Shown: in pieces, positions 24,054 through 34,435 of the stretch | Numbering within the stretch: position 1 is the stretch's first letter | Layout of the letters: each line of letters opens with the position of its first letter | Source: Trichobilharzia szidati | Taxonomy: Eukaryota > Platyhelminthes > Trematoda > Strigeidida > Schistosomatidae | DNA length: 64,000 nt | Reading direction: 5' to 3' | Assembly (NCBI GenBank): GCA_944472155.2 | Contig: OX235277.1 | Location: 25,740,804-25,804,803 of the forward strand | The notes under the pieces: generated by a model | Told to the model about the DNA's origin: nothing | Databases searched by the model: none | What the model saw: the letters and a program-made list of their open reading frames with translations, nothing else | Translations under genes and position numbers: made by a program

Positions 24054-24626
24054 TTATCTCTCTTTTTTCGAGATTTTCTGCCTGCTATCCACCAATGTGG
24101 ATGAGACATGATCTACAAATCCCTGGGCGACTTTAGCTGCTGGTTTTCGATCCCTCGTACGCCTCTTCTTCGTGCCAGTCCTTCCATTACTGCCAATGGG
24201 GGGCTTATTGGGCATCATAGGGGCAGCATGAGTGTCTGAAATATGGTGAGTGCTCTTCTCTACTGAAGGGCACTCAATCCCTGATAGAGACGCATCAGGA
24301 ACATGTATTGTTTTGTCGACGACGCTAGTCTCATCATCGGTATCTGAGCAGCAGTTGCTCTTCTCCTGTGGTGGAGGACCTTTGCAATCCAGGAGCTTTA
24401 AGGCTCCACTGAGAGTGGCAATGGTTTCCAGTATACGAAACTTAGTCATACTACAGCAGTCATTGCACAGCCAGTTCGCCAGAGGTTTGCATCAGCGCTT
24501 GTATGCTGCAGGAGTTAGGTTTATGCACATGCTATGAAACCATCTTTTGCAGTTATCACACTGCATTCCTTTTTCAACTGGAAATTGGCACATAACTCTT
24601 CCACAGTGGTTCCTTTTGATAGGCAT
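24054..24626 (-). pseudogene. ORF1 N-terminal half with PHD finger, one in-frame stop
   Basis: Starting at an ATG at 24626, the frame reads NHCGRVMCQFPVEKGMQCDN, then CKRWFHSMC, and further on NWLCNDCC. The Cys4-His-Cys3 spacing is that of a PHD finger. A TGA at 24492-24494 lies between the WFHSMC and WLCNDCC parts. After it the same frame continues through a Ser/Thr-rich linker and a basic GTKKRRTRDRKPAAK segment to a stop at 24054. Apart from that codon the frame is open, so a single base change could explain the stop. Confidence 0.65.
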
Positions 24627-24914
24627 GCTTTTCAGAGTGAATTGGGACAAAAAGATTCAAATATGACCTTATGAATATATGACCTTTATATAAATCAGTG
24701 ATGAAAAACCAATGAGTGTACAAAAATAGATATACATATGACTATTAAGTTATAAGAACACAACTTCCTGTCACTAAATAGACTCAAAACTTAAACGTAA
24801 ACTACTTTCTATCAGAATAAACTGATATAAAGTTAACCTATAGACTTCTGGAGCGTATAACACAACAAAAACCAAAACTAAACAACAACGTTTAAAATTC
24901 ACTCCCTTTTCAAA

Positions 24915-25085
24915 GTTCGCAGTACTCATCTATTTGGGATTCGAATCCAGAGCCTTCCGGTTGCAAGGCGAACTCGTAGATCATTCAGCCAGTGGGACTC
25001 GATCTACAGGGGTTGAGATTTCCAACTTCTGCTAATTTGTGATACATTTGGCACAACTGCCAGACAATGTCATAGGCGAGTAGTA
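24915..25085 (-). mobile_element. SM-alpha-like tRNA-headed SINE, fragment
   Basis: The reverse complement has the order GAGTCCCACTGGCTGAATGA, then CGCCTTGCAACCGGAAGGCT and GGATTCGAATCCCA. These are the A-box-like and B-box-like parts of a tRNA-derived pol III promoter, as in the better-preserved copy at 52995-53275. It ends about 40 bases before the acceptor of the ERICH3-like exon at 25122. Confidence 0.6.
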
Positions 25086-25121
25086 ATAACCGATCTCTTA
25101 CTCCACCTTTAATGTTTACAG

Positions 25122-25319
25122 ATAACAGAAGATGGTGAAGTTGTCCCAGAAGCAGAATACCGTGAAATACAAAATCGACAAAACCAGAAACGTGCATTTT
25201 TAGAAATTATTGCACATGCTATCGTTGAAAAATCCCTAGATGTTGAACGTATACGTCAGGCGAAATTAAAAAGAAATTTAGAAGATATATGTCGGTTGCA
25301 TAGAGTTCAACGACTCAGA
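25122..25319 (+). CDS. ERICH3: ERICH3-like protein, first recognised exon (N-terminal conserved region)
   Basis: This 66-codon exon encodes ITEDGEVVPEAEYREIQNRQ and continues with FLEIIAHAIVEKSLDVERIR and QAKLKRNLEDICRL. The pattern GLI-T-x-x-G-x-(I/V)-x-x-E-x-EY followed by an A-(I/L)-x-x-K-x-LD-x-ER helix is the N-terminal conserved part of ERICH3, a large glutamate-rich protein linked in vertebrates to cilia. The acceptor is TTTACAG at 25115-25121 and the donor is CAGA/GTAAGT at 25320; both junctions are phase 0. The protein's start (about 35-40 residues in vertebrates) must lie on one or more upstream exons that I could not find. Together the nine exons seen give about 1370 codons, all in one frame across the junctions. 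Confidence 0.85.
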
Positions 25320-25589
25320 GTAAGTTTTTGTTTTATCATAGAGCACATTTTTTTTATTTGAATTGTTTGAACTTAAACTAATCAATATTGTTATGAGTAA
25401 AGAGAAAGCGAATCTCAAAATGTACACACACACAAACGCACACTTCATTACAGGGGATTTCAATGCTGTAAATTTGTCTGTCTCTTCACTAACCTTACTT
25501 CATACTTGATGGCATGAATTATGTTTTTGTAGCCTATATCTTTAATTATTGTGCTTTGAGGTTTCTATAGCAATCGTATTGATTTTATG

Positions 25590-26470
25590 GGATAGGGTCA
25601 GACAGTGGGAAATGAGAAGACAGGGATATCCTGGACAGACGTGAAGAACCTAGAAGACCTGGATTTCGCGCGTGGATGATTTATGTTTGATTTCACACAA
25701 AATCGAAGACTTACAAGCGAAAACCGACAAACTGGTCGAAGAAGCAGCCAGAGAAGACAGGACTCCAGGTGGACATAGACAAGACGGAGGTTATGAAAAT
25801 CCAGCGCCAATCACCATCAACGGGAGGGATTTGAAAGAGGTTACTTCATTCACTTACACTAGGGAGCATTGTCTCAACTACAGGAGGAACGGACGAGGAT
25901 GTCAAATCGAGAATCGATCGGGAAGGCGAGAAACACATTCATCAACCTGAAACCAATCTGCAAATCTTCGTCACTCAGCATCAAAAACAAAGTTCGGATT
26001 TTCAATACAAACGTCAAGTAGGTTCTTCTATACGGATCAGAAACTTGACGGGTCACAAATACTATTTCCAGCAGCTTGTTGCAGACCTTTATCAACAACT
26101 GTCTTCGCTGGCTCTATACTGAAGATCAGATGGCAGGAAAGAATCACCAACAAGAAACTATGGGGACAAACAAAACAAGAACCAATCGCCCAATAAATAT
26201 GCAGGAGAAAGTGAAGATGGATTGGGCACTCGCTGAGGAGGCCGTTTGGTGACATCGCGCGTCAGACCATTGTTCGAGTGGAACCCAAAAGGGAAGCGGC
26301 GAGTGGGACATCCAAAGGTGACATGGAGGAGATCGTGTGAAGAAGAGTTGAAACAGTATGGACTAACATGGATGCAGGTGAAGAGTACAGCAGAAGACAG
26401 AAGCAAGTGGAGACGTGCAGTTGAAGCCCTATGTTCCACTAGGAACCCAAGGGAACAATAATAATAATAA
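25590..26470 (+). mobile_element. RTE-clade (SR2-type) LINE, 3' fragment
   Basis: Contains DDLCLISHKIEDLQAK, immediately downstream of a damaged polymerase catalytic box (FARVDDL instead of FADDL). Then come TGLQVDIDKTEVMKIQ and ITINGRDLKEVTSFTY in another frame, and the C-terminal NPKGKRRVGHPKVTWRRSCE. It ends in (AAT)n at about 26458-26474, the typical tail of this family. Several frameshifts make it inactive. It lies in the sense direction in the intron after the exon at 25122-25319. Confidence 0.8.
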
Positions 26471-26529
26471 ATAAATACAACCTTCTCTCTTTTCACGGGC
26501 TTAAGTTCGACTAGAAAACTAGCTGACTA

Positions 26530-26800
26530 GTTAACTAGGTGAGTAGCGAAGACAGGACTTCAAGTAACACAAAGAGAAGGTGAACATGATGAAGATAACC
26601 CCAAGCATTAACAGAAACAAGTACCAGCCATTATTAACGGAAGGAATTTCGAAAAAGGTCACTTCCTCCGCTCATCTAGGAATCATCTTTCCAACTACAG
26701 ATGATGATATAAAATAACCAGAATTAAAAAGGCAAGCAAGGCCCCTTCACTCTGAAATCAATTTGGAAATTTTCTGCACTCTGTGGCAAAAAGAACAAAG
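26530..26800 (+). mobile_element. RTE-clade LINE, short diverged fragment
   Basis: Carries the same segment as other SR2-type copies here: an INGRNF-like stretch (ACGGAAGGAATTTCGAAAAA), then TCACTTCCTCC and GATGATGATATAAAA, corresponding to the INGRNLKE, TSFTYLG and TDEDIK parts. It is heavily mutated and lacks both ends. Confidence 0.5.
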
Positions 26801-27166
26801 TTCGCATACACCATCTGTAGATAGCTGAATCATTGGCTATTGGGGATCTGAAACCGGGCCTCTGCATTCAAAAGCACTACACATACATTCACCCACCACC
26901 CTACCGTGGCCAAAGTAACGTTCTTGCTATAACTTTGCTTCTTCTTTTTATTATGTAAGTTTACTATTATTATTGTCATTATTGTTTTAGTATCACTATT
27001 ATTCCCATCATACATATTTTATTGTCACTTTATTACCGTTTATAAATAACATTGGGTTTTCATACAGATTTTATAAAAACACTTTATCGTCTTTCCACTA
27101 GTTCCTGTCCATTCTACACAACAATATTGATTAGTCATTTTCTCACACTCATTATATCATGCCAAC

Positions 27167-27850
27167 TTGATGATTTCTAGGAAAATATTCCGTCTTACCT
27201 TCTACATCAAGAAGTTAAAACATTCTAGAATAACCCAACCCTTACTCTTACGATTCGTCAACTCTTGCGTCCTGCCTATTATTCTCTATTGTTCCCCCTT
27301 AATTTTTCCAGGGCTACCGAAGAAGGACTATATCTTATTACGTAGGGTGTTAAAGGTTGTCAGCAGGGTAAGCAATGTGCCACTTAACCAGCTTGTTAAT
27401 ATGCTGGTCGACAGGCACTTGGACTCATGTGAAAAATGGGCTAAATCCATTCTATCTAACTCACACCACCCTTTTCACTCACAACTCTCCCCTTGTATCT
27501 CATCAGTCAGGACCAGAAGCCTATATAGAAAACTATATGCTCATACTAGCAATTACAAAACTCAACCATACCCTACTTAGCTCGTGTTCTGTGCGATGAA
27601 GAAAGCATTAGGCGTGACACCTATAATTCATTAAATAGTCAGTAGTACAATTGGACCTCGTCTTTCCAACGCATATCATTTATAGGTACAACGTTTTCTT
27701 TCTTTCTTTTCCTTTTCTCTTTTTTTCTGTTATGTGCTGTTTTGTTTCTCTCTTCCCTACACACTCTACTTAAAACATTCTTCTTCGTTCTTTCACACTT
27801 TGTACCATATGAAAATATAGTAGTGTAAATAGGGATCAAGAAGAACTTAA
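27167..27850 (+). mobile_element. 3' end of a second type of non-LTR retrotransposon (polymerase C-terminus and 3' UTR)
   Basis: An open stretch of about 137 codons begins ISRKIFRLTFYIKKLKHSRI and includes VNSCVLPIILYCSPLIFPG and LPKKDYILLRRVLKVVSRVS. This is the region after the catalytic core in CR1/Jockey-type polymerases (the IL-Y-CSP position follows the thumb). A T/C-rich segment (about 27692-27750) follows, probably its 3' UTR. The 5' part is missing, as is usual for truncated LINE copies. Confidence 0.6.
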
Positions 27851-27889
27851 AAATAACACGAATAAACAGGAAGTTTGAATAGGAAAGGC

Positions 27890-28885
27890 AATGGTAAGGT
27901 CATTACTAAAGGAATTACCTGTTTATGATGGCCATGTCAGGGGGACCAAAGGTTGGACGTATTTCTTTTGGATACATATCATGGGTTCGAACTTTTGGAT
28001 GACTGGTGCCTCGGCTATGCCCAGATGCCTTAATTTCACTCCTTTTGATTGGTTTTATCGAATCTTGTATATTATTTTGAAGGATTTTTCGAATGGCGCT
28101 GAATGTCCTGAATTGACCAGATGTTCTGTCACTGAATTATATACACGTTTTCGTTCTCCTTTTACTAGACAGGCTGGCTAGTATTCTTGAGCGAGTTTTT
28201 CAAGTTGGCGCATGGTATGGCGGATGTACTCAGCTCCGCACGAGCAAGTAAATTGTTATATGCACGTTGAAGTGGCCCAATGTGATAGCTTGTCTTTAGC
28301 ATTTTGGCTAAATAGTTTCTTGCAGAAAAACATCAGTCGTAGGCTTGCGGTGAAGTATGTTTTCCTCAGAGATTTGCAGAGGCGTTTACTAAGGATTTCC
28401 GCTTCAGTCTGACCTTTGAATTCTAGATTAAGCAGAAGTATCTTCTTCGGGACAGATTGAACTTGTTCAGCAGTCTTCTTTTATTTTAGATTCTTGTCTA
28501 TGAACCTTGGCGGAAAGCCGTTTCCCATCAAGGTTCCTTTGAGATTACGCAGTTCTTCGTCAATCACTCCCTGGCTGCATATCTTCCGAATCCTCGAGGA
28601 AAGGGAGAATATAAGGTTCTTCTTTCTGCTTAGAGGCACGAAGCTTTGAAAGTTGATGAATTGTTCATTCCATCTAGGCCTTTGTGCATATGGACCTTTC
28701 CAGAGAGCTGCTGGCATTTTTTGTGCGGTGGACATCAAGGAAGTGGGACATTCCGTCGTATTCAGCTTGAAGATTAAAGTAATGTTTCGGTGGGCATCGT
28801 TGAAGGTTTGAAGTAAGTTTTCAAGGTAATGAAAGTATCATCAATGTATCTCTTGTAAAAGCGAAGAATCTCTTCCTATCACAAA
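27890..28885 (-). mobile_element. Penelope-like element, truncated polymerase plus GIY-YIG
   Basis: On the minus strand the right edge begins with RFYKRYIDDTFITLK, the Penelope version of the polymerase catalytic box (YIDD). It continues WNEQFINFQSFVPLSRKKN and GVIDEELRNLKGTLMGNGFP. Near 28250-28200 the Cys-rich FTCSCGAEYIRH marks the GIY-YIG domain, followed by VTEHLVNSGHS. Stops interrupt it. Its right end lies about 33 bases before the acceptor of the exon at 28918. Confidence 0.7.
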
Positions 28886-28917
28886 ATTTTCTGTTTTTCT
28901 TATTTTGTATTCCACAG

Positions 28918-29028
28918 GAAGAACGTTTGAAACGTTCAGAAGAAACCTTACTGTCACAGTTATTTGGTAGAAATAGGAGATCTGGTGAAAAACTTCAACC
29001 TATTAGAATATATTCTGCAGGGAATATG
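28918..29028 (+). CDS. ERICH3: ERICH3-like protein, second recognised exon
   Basis: A 37-codon exon, EERLKRSEETLLSQLFGRNR, then RSGEKLQPIRIYSAGNM. The acceptor is TATTCCACAG at 28908-28917 and the donor is ATG/GTAAAT at 29029; both ends are phase 0. This fits between the exons at 25122 and 32940 with no frame change. The sequence is charged and helical, continuing the coiled region of the preceding exon. Confidence 0.75.
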
Positions 29029-29289
29029 GTAAATTTCTGATTTTTTTAAAAATTTTGTTTTTGAAGAATGAATTATACATTCATCTGTTTATTTCTCGGT
29101 CTCTCTTGATATATTTGTTGCCTCCTTGTCTCGACGCTTCGACGATATCAGGACAATAACATGCTGTTATTTGGTTTATGGTGGCTAGCAGTGAAATCCT
29201 GGACGCTCACTTTATCATGTACGGTATTCATTGACTGCGTATATCTGAATCTCTAGTGTGTGGTTGTTGTTGTTGTCGTTTCCGCGATT

Positions 29290-30290
29290 GAATGGACATC
29301 AACAATAGATAACCACAAAACTGCTGCGTCCCCAACTTCTTAATGAGAAAAAAGCTGTTTCACATTTAGGGAAAAAATAGGAGTACAATAATTACTGAAT
29401 TCAATGAAGTACATTCGGCTATGAAATTCACATGCGAAGAGGAATCCCAAGACAGGATAAATTGCCTTCCTGGATGTCCTGCTTACAAGAAAACCAGATG
29501 GTAGCATAATTATATGAAATTTGCATAGAAAAAGTACTTGGACAGGACAATATACACACATTTTCACAGCTTCGTTCCTATCAAGTACAAAAGAAATTTA
29601 GTGAAGACCCTCACTCGGCCACAGGGTTAGTTAGAGCTATATGCTCAGAAGAAGTAATTGAGGATGAATTAAGCATTGTATATGATACTTTGGTCGAAAA
29701 TATCTAGCTATCCCGACAAATTTATCAAGAAACACATGACAAAGAAAGCGGAAAAGGACTACTCACTATCTGTAAACAAGAAGCCACTTTATATACGACT
29801 ACAATTCAAGGGCGATATACCAAGTGAGATAATTACGAGGAAATTAAGAAAATCAGTTCAAAGAACTTTCAATGATGGCGAACTACATTTATTATTCTCT
29901 ACACGACCGATGGTGCTACCTCGACTGAAAGATGAAGTACCTAGACTAGCTAGCCACTTCAGATTGTATCTACTAATTCAACTGCGCTTGTGGAGAGAGT
30001 TATATTGGCCGTTGCTCTAGGAACCTGATTTTTCGTGCTCGAGAACATCTCCCACTATGGCTAAGAAAAGGTGTAGTGAAAACCATCAACAGTTCGATAT
30101 TGGACCATCTAGTACAGACCGACCGCAAAGCCAGTGTTGAAGAATCCTTCTCTATCATTATCTACCGGGTGGCTAATAGATTGCCGAAAACATCGAAGCA
30201 CCGCATGCTCTAAACAGCAGAGGCTATTGCAGTTCGTCTTGAACAACCAGTGCTCTGTGTTCAAAGAAATGCGGTAGACTGGACAATGTG
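29290..30290 (+). mobile_element. Penelope-like element, 3' half
   Basis: Reads MKFTCEEES and KLPFLDVLLTRKPDGS in the upstream part. Then an open stretch of about 114 codons begins at 29676 and includes YPDKFIKKHMTKKAEKDYSL, LYIRLQFKGDIPSEIITRKL and FSTRPMVLPRLKDEVPRL. Beyond it the GIY-YIG region is present in shifted frames, with SIIYRVANRLPKTSKHRM near 30155. These are signature Penelope segments between polymerase and endonuclease. The catalytic polymerase box is absent. Confidence 0.7.
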
Positions 30291-30299
30291 ACAGACAAC

Positions 30300-31210
30300 C
30301 GATAGCGAGGAAACAGGCATAAAATGCACCCTCACGAAAAACTTGGAGAATCTGGACTTCGCCGGTGATATATGTCTGATTTCCCACGAACTGGAAGATA
30401 TGCAAGTGAAAAGCAACAAGTTGGCAGAAGAAGCATCCATAGAAGATAGAACTTCAGATGTACATAGAGAAAACAGAGGTAGGTGATGAAGATTCCTGGC
30501 CAACAGCAACAGCAACAAAAACAGACAACAATCAGCATAAATGGGAGTAACCTGAAGTAAACAATCTCATTTACTTACCTGAGGAGCATCGTTTCAACTA
30601 TAGGCGGAAATGACGAGGATATCAAAGTGAGGATCGAGAAAGCAAGGCAAGCTTTCATTACTCACATGAAGTCTGTGTGGAGGTCAACATCACTACTCAG
30701 CATGAAAAATGAGATCCGGATTTTCGACTCCAATATGAAGTTAGTGCCACTATACAGATCAGAGATTTGGCGCGTCATGAAGAGCACTTCGAACAAACTA
30801 AATACCCTCATCAACAGCTGTCTTCGCTCAATACTACTCAAAATAAGATGGCCGGTCAGGAAAGATCGGCAACAGGGATTGATCTCTTGTAATGAGCGAA
30901 CCAACCCAGCAGGAACCAATTATGCAAGAAATATTCAGGAAGAAATGGAAGTGGATTGTGGCCATACTTTGAGAAAACAAACCATCAGGTGACATCACAC
31001 GCCAAGTCATCACTCCAGTGGAACCCGAATGGGAAGCGGTGAGTTGGTCATCAGTGCGAGGTTGATGTGGAGGAGGTCATGTGAAAAGGAGATGAAAGTA
31101 TGTGGGCAGACGTTGAGCGAGGTGAGAAAACGTTGGCAGAGAACCAAACGCAACGAAGACGTGCAGCTGAATCCCTATGTTCCTCTAGGAACTAAAGAAA
31201 ACAATAATAT
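30300..31210 (+). mobile_element. RTE-clade (SR2-type) LINE, 3' fragment
   Basis: Begins within the polymerase (AKNAPSRKTWRIWTSP-like frames; GDICLISHELEDMQVKSNKL is recoverable) and continues with ISINGSNLK and TIGGNDEDIKVRIEKARQAF. Then come SVWRSTSLLSMKNEIRIFDS and a C-terminal RRSCEKEMKVCGQTLSEV. It ends in an (AAT)n tail at about 31203-31223. Frameshifts are present. It directly follows the Penelope-like fragment. Confidence 0.75.
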
Positions 31211-31559
31211 AATAATAATAATGAATAAGCTGCGTAATTCTGTCTGTTTTCTAATGATTTCTCAATTGATTTCTTCAGCATTTTCAAAGGTATTCCTCTT
31301 GGGTCAATTGGAGTTGTAAGAACAAGAATTTGAGCCGAACCAAACTGACACACTTTTCATATTGTAGGATTTGTAACGATTTTAGACTTATTCCACCCGT
31401 TACATTTTCGTCACAAACCAGCATCAGTTAGAGGAGTCACTGAAAATAAGAGAGCTGCGGACATCTGTCTAGTCAATATTTTGGAACTCCTCACAGTGCT
31501 CACCCACTACCCCGCCAGATGAAAAATGAAATTAATCCAAAATCCTCCTAAATCCTATC

Positions 31560-31930
31560 TTGAGAATATCCATCACTAGCCCACTCACAAATCCTGGATG
31601 GATTTCCTGCAGCTGCAGTGGAAAGTCGTGACCAGTAGGCTCTGCCATGTCCTTACCAGTGGTAAGGACAGCGCTATGTCACGAATTGACACAGTTAAGA
31701 TCTACGGGTCATTAAATCCCCCCCAAGTGATTGAATAGCTAACAAACTTACTGTCATTATCTGAAGCTACTGGTTCGATCTGTGGTAAGGTGGTTGCGGG
31801 TGTGCACTATTGAAGAGTCCACAAATAGGGCAAAACACCTGTCCAGTGATGTCTAGTGCTCAGTGACCTCTCTAACTGATGCATCGGTTCGTGACGAAAT
31901 CCTGACAGTTAAAACTGACCCACTTTTATT
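31560..31930 (+). mobile_element. SM-alpha-like SINE with degenerate hammerhead motif
   Basis: The order of blocks follows other copies: GAAAGTCGTGACCAGTAGGC, then a body with CACGAATTGACACAG, a degraded tRNA-like part and a hammerhead-like end. The end is GAAGAGTCCACAAATAGGG-CAAAACACCTGTCCAG (31830-31864). The GUCC...GGG stem and the cleavage-like GTC/CAG are recognisable, but the CUGAUGA box reads TTGAAGA and GAAA is altered. Confidence 0.5.
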
Positions 31931-32191
31931 TCTTTGGCATTTTTTCAACTGCTTACAACCTGGATAATCTAAGTAAATAGTTATATTGTACACGTAACAA
32001 TTTAGTTCACCAGAGAAACAATCTGTGGAAGAGTAGTTAAGAGATAATAGTAGCTTATCCTCTTATTTTGTTATTATCTTCATTGCTTAAGTTTTGAATG
32101 AAACATAATGTCTCAAGGTGTGAAGTTTCATTAGCAGCGGTGGTATTGCCAGCCTCAAGTCTAACCTTACCACTTATCCAGGCTTATTACT

Positions 32192-32890
32192 GGCTATAAG
32201 GATAAAACTTGGGCACTGTGGCGGTAGAGTATAACTCCATTAGGGATAAGATTGTATTTTGATAAATCACACAGTGTTGTCATACAGTAATATTTACTGA
32301 TGACCACCTTTCGAGCACAAACTATTGCTCATAATCATCATATCAAGTTACTCACACAAGACTTTTGACTTCATTTATATACATGAGTGGAATTGATGAT
32401 TAGACATTTGAATAAAAATCAATATGGGATAATGTACATTCAGAAATAATAATATGAGTGTTATCAATCAAATACAATCAGATGGGAAATAAGACGAGTG
32501 TTTTTATAGTTAAAATAAGTAACTTGTTAGAATGTTATGATGTATGTGAATTGAAATAGAATCTTAAGATTTTAATAATATAAGGCATCTACAGTTATAA
32601 TATATGAGGAGGGGACATCTGAGGCCTTGCGTCGTAGAATTCTTAATAAAGCACGAATTAGAGTGGCATACAAACCTAAAAAATCACTCAGGTAGGACAA
32701 GCTCTGAAGGCTAAAAGACCCTGTAGGTTGACGCATTTAGAAAAAAATAATATAATTTACAAAATACCCTGCAATGACTGAGAGTTGGGTTAACTTCATA
32801 GGTCACACTAGTAGGTCGGGGGTAATCAGATTGTCGGAACATAAGAATTTAGCTAAGGTAAGAATGGTTGACCCTGGACCACCACGCGTG
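32192..32890 (+). mobile_element. Penelope-like element: terminal repeat joined to a GIY-YIG remnant
   Basis: Bases 32192-32600 match the left terminal repeat of the Penelope-like element at 41.1 kb, sharing AAAACTTGGGCACTGTGGCG and, later, AATAATATGAGTGTTATCAA. The rest, from AAGGCATCTACAG on, matches the end of the same element's coding region, including YKIPCND and RLSEHKNL in broken frames. The polymerase is deleted between the two. It ends about 50 bases before the exon at 32940. Confidence 0.7.
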
Positions 32891-32939
32891 ACGTGGTTGA
32901 CAATAAAGAATTTTTTTTATTTAACTCTGAATATTTCAG

Positions 32940-33374
32940 GAGCACCAACGCGATATCTCTGATACTGACAGAACAAGAAGATCATCGACTAGAAAAGATT
33001 CTCTAAAGAAAAATCAATTCGACAGTCTATACGACGCTTTACTCCGATCGCAACAACAGAATTTCCTGTTTAAAAGACCATCAAGTTGTTCATATAAAAA
33101 TAGTAAAAAACAATCCAAGTTATTGTCAAAACGTTCAAGGCATAAATCATCACGTGAAACTGGAGATAGAAAAGAAGACAAACCTGTGATAGCTGATTTT
33201 TATAATGTTGAAGAGGATGCATTAGAGACGAAAAATGATGGAAGTGATACTACAACTATACAAGATGGTTGTGATTCTAGAGTTAGTCAAGATCAAGGTA
33301 TTGTTAAAACGGTCAGAAGACGAATGTCAACGGATGGAAAACTCAAACCAACGATACACGAGGAAGTGAAACAG
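32940..33374 (+). CDS. ERICH3: ERICH3-like protein, third recognised exon (basic, low complexity)
   Basis: A 145-codon exon with acceptor ATATTTCAG (32931-32939) and donor CAG/GTATGT at 33375; both ends are phase 0. It starts EHQRDISDTDRTRRSSTRKD and contains KQSKLLSKRSRHKSSRETGD and VRRRMSTDGKLKPTIHEEVK. It is rich in Lys, Arg and Ser and is probably disordered. No domain is recognised; its place rests on the frame, the splice sites and its position between conserved exons. The following intron is about 14.2 kb and consists largely of transposon copies. Confidence 0.75.
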
Positions 33375-33439
33375 GTATGTACATGAGTTTTGAATAATAG
33401 AGTAAGGTTAAAATGGTGCAAAATAATACATTCTAGCAA

Positions 33440-33900
33440 TTTTGATAATGAGCTGACTCCAGTCGGGGGAACCATTGAAATTCATCAGGGAGTACTGGTC
33501 AGTTGCGTCATCCTTGTTTTTAAAGACTCTTTAGCAGTACGCACCCGACAAAATACTTGGAAATTAATCTAGTCCTCACTAGGGATTAATTTCAGAATGA
33601 AATTGACTGATGTTCGTGTGGGATTTCGTGATCAGCAGGCACAAGCAAGTTAGGCGGGTGTCAGGACAGATACATACCGATGGTATCGGCTGGTGGTCGC
33701 ACCATATCGCCACTGGATTTCGTCCCAGCTGTTAACTGACTTCGACTTATAACCTGGTGAGTTCATAGGTGTGTGCGTGTGAAGCGTCTCAGAAAAAAGA
33801 CGGAACATTACAGTCCAGTCAGTACTCTGTAGTTTACAATAGTTTTCGAATTACAGTTAATTCGTGATCAAAATTTCAATCGAGCAAATCCCTGCAAACC
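33440..33900 (+). mobile_element. SM-alpha-like SINE, diverged, with hammerhead remnant
   Basis: Contains CGTGATCAGCAGGCACAAGC and GGTGGTCGCACCATATCGCC (body blocks shared with the copies at 37.3 and 37.7 kb). A hammerhead-like end follows: GAAGCGTCTCAGAAAAAAGA-CGGAACATTACAGTCCAG (33781-33818). The GUCU/AGAC stem pairs, but the core boxes are mutated (GAAGCG for CUGAUGA; GGAA for GAAA). Confidence 0.45.
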
Positions 33901-33957
33901 AACCTTTGAAAATGGTTTAGAAAAAAATAAAATGTCGGTTACACCTACAGTCTTACA

Positions 33958-34170
33958 GTCTCGATGTGCGTCGGTGGCAAAGTGGTTAGGACTCTCGCCG
34001 ACCATGCACATGGTCCGGGGTTCGATCCCTTGCCGACGCACTCCTGATATCAATGGTCGGCCTGCAAAATTTGGGCTACCGATATCACATGCTGAGAATT
34101 CCATGCTTGTACCAAAAATGAGGTGTGGAATCAAGCTGTAATCAAAAAAGAAAAAAATACTTATGTAGAG
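33958..34170 (+). mobile_element. tRNA-derived SINE of a second family
   Basis: The 5' 76 bases (about 33966-34041) fold as a tRNA-like unit. GTGCGTCGG pairs over nine bases with CCGACGCAC, GGCAAAGTGG is an A-box-like element, and GGTTCGATCCC is a consensus B box inside a T-arm-like hairpin. The anticodon arm is not canonical. A unique body and an A-rich tail (AAAAAAGAAAAAAA near 34145) follow. Diverged copies lie inverted at 49165-49405 and 55880-56100. These features identify a pol III-transcribed SINE rather than a working tRNA gene. Confidence 0.7.
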
Positions 34171-34435
34171 AGAAAATAAGAGGTTATATGCGTCCAAATC
34201 AAGTTCACTTTTAACAGTTTGAAAAAAAATTTGGGCATTGGGTATATGATATTCATTATAATAAAGGTTATTTTGTATTTCCCCAATGAATGAATGAAAA
34301 ACAAAACGATATTGTCGTTGTTTTTACTGACGTTTCGCTATTTAATGTTGCTGCTAATAGCTTGATAAAAGTAGTACTATTAAACCATAATTTACAAGAT
34401 CTCAGCTTACATATAACAACTTAATCATCGTTCAG

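Larger units (their letters stand above)
21060..24640 (-). mobile_element. Decayed full-length-like CR1-clade LINE with PHD-finger ORF1
   Basis: Read on the minus strand, the element runs ORF1 (PHD finger, then a basic region, then an RNA-binding-like segment), endonuclease, reverse transcriptase and 3' end. Stops and frameshifts are scattered through the endonuclease and polymerase parts, so it is inactive. It differs from the 14104-17277 element in sequence and in having a recognisable ORF1. PHD-finger ORF1 proteins are a known feature of some CR1-like elements. The 3' end is near 21060-21090, just past a short frame ending DSNPFMLNQYI. It lies immediately upstream of the first recognised ERICH3-like exon. 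Confidence 0.8.

Noticed and set aside
33966..34041. A functional tRNA gene
   Set aside because: The acceptor and T arms pair and the B box is perfect, but the anticodon arm is not canonical and related copies with SINE bodies occur elsewhere.
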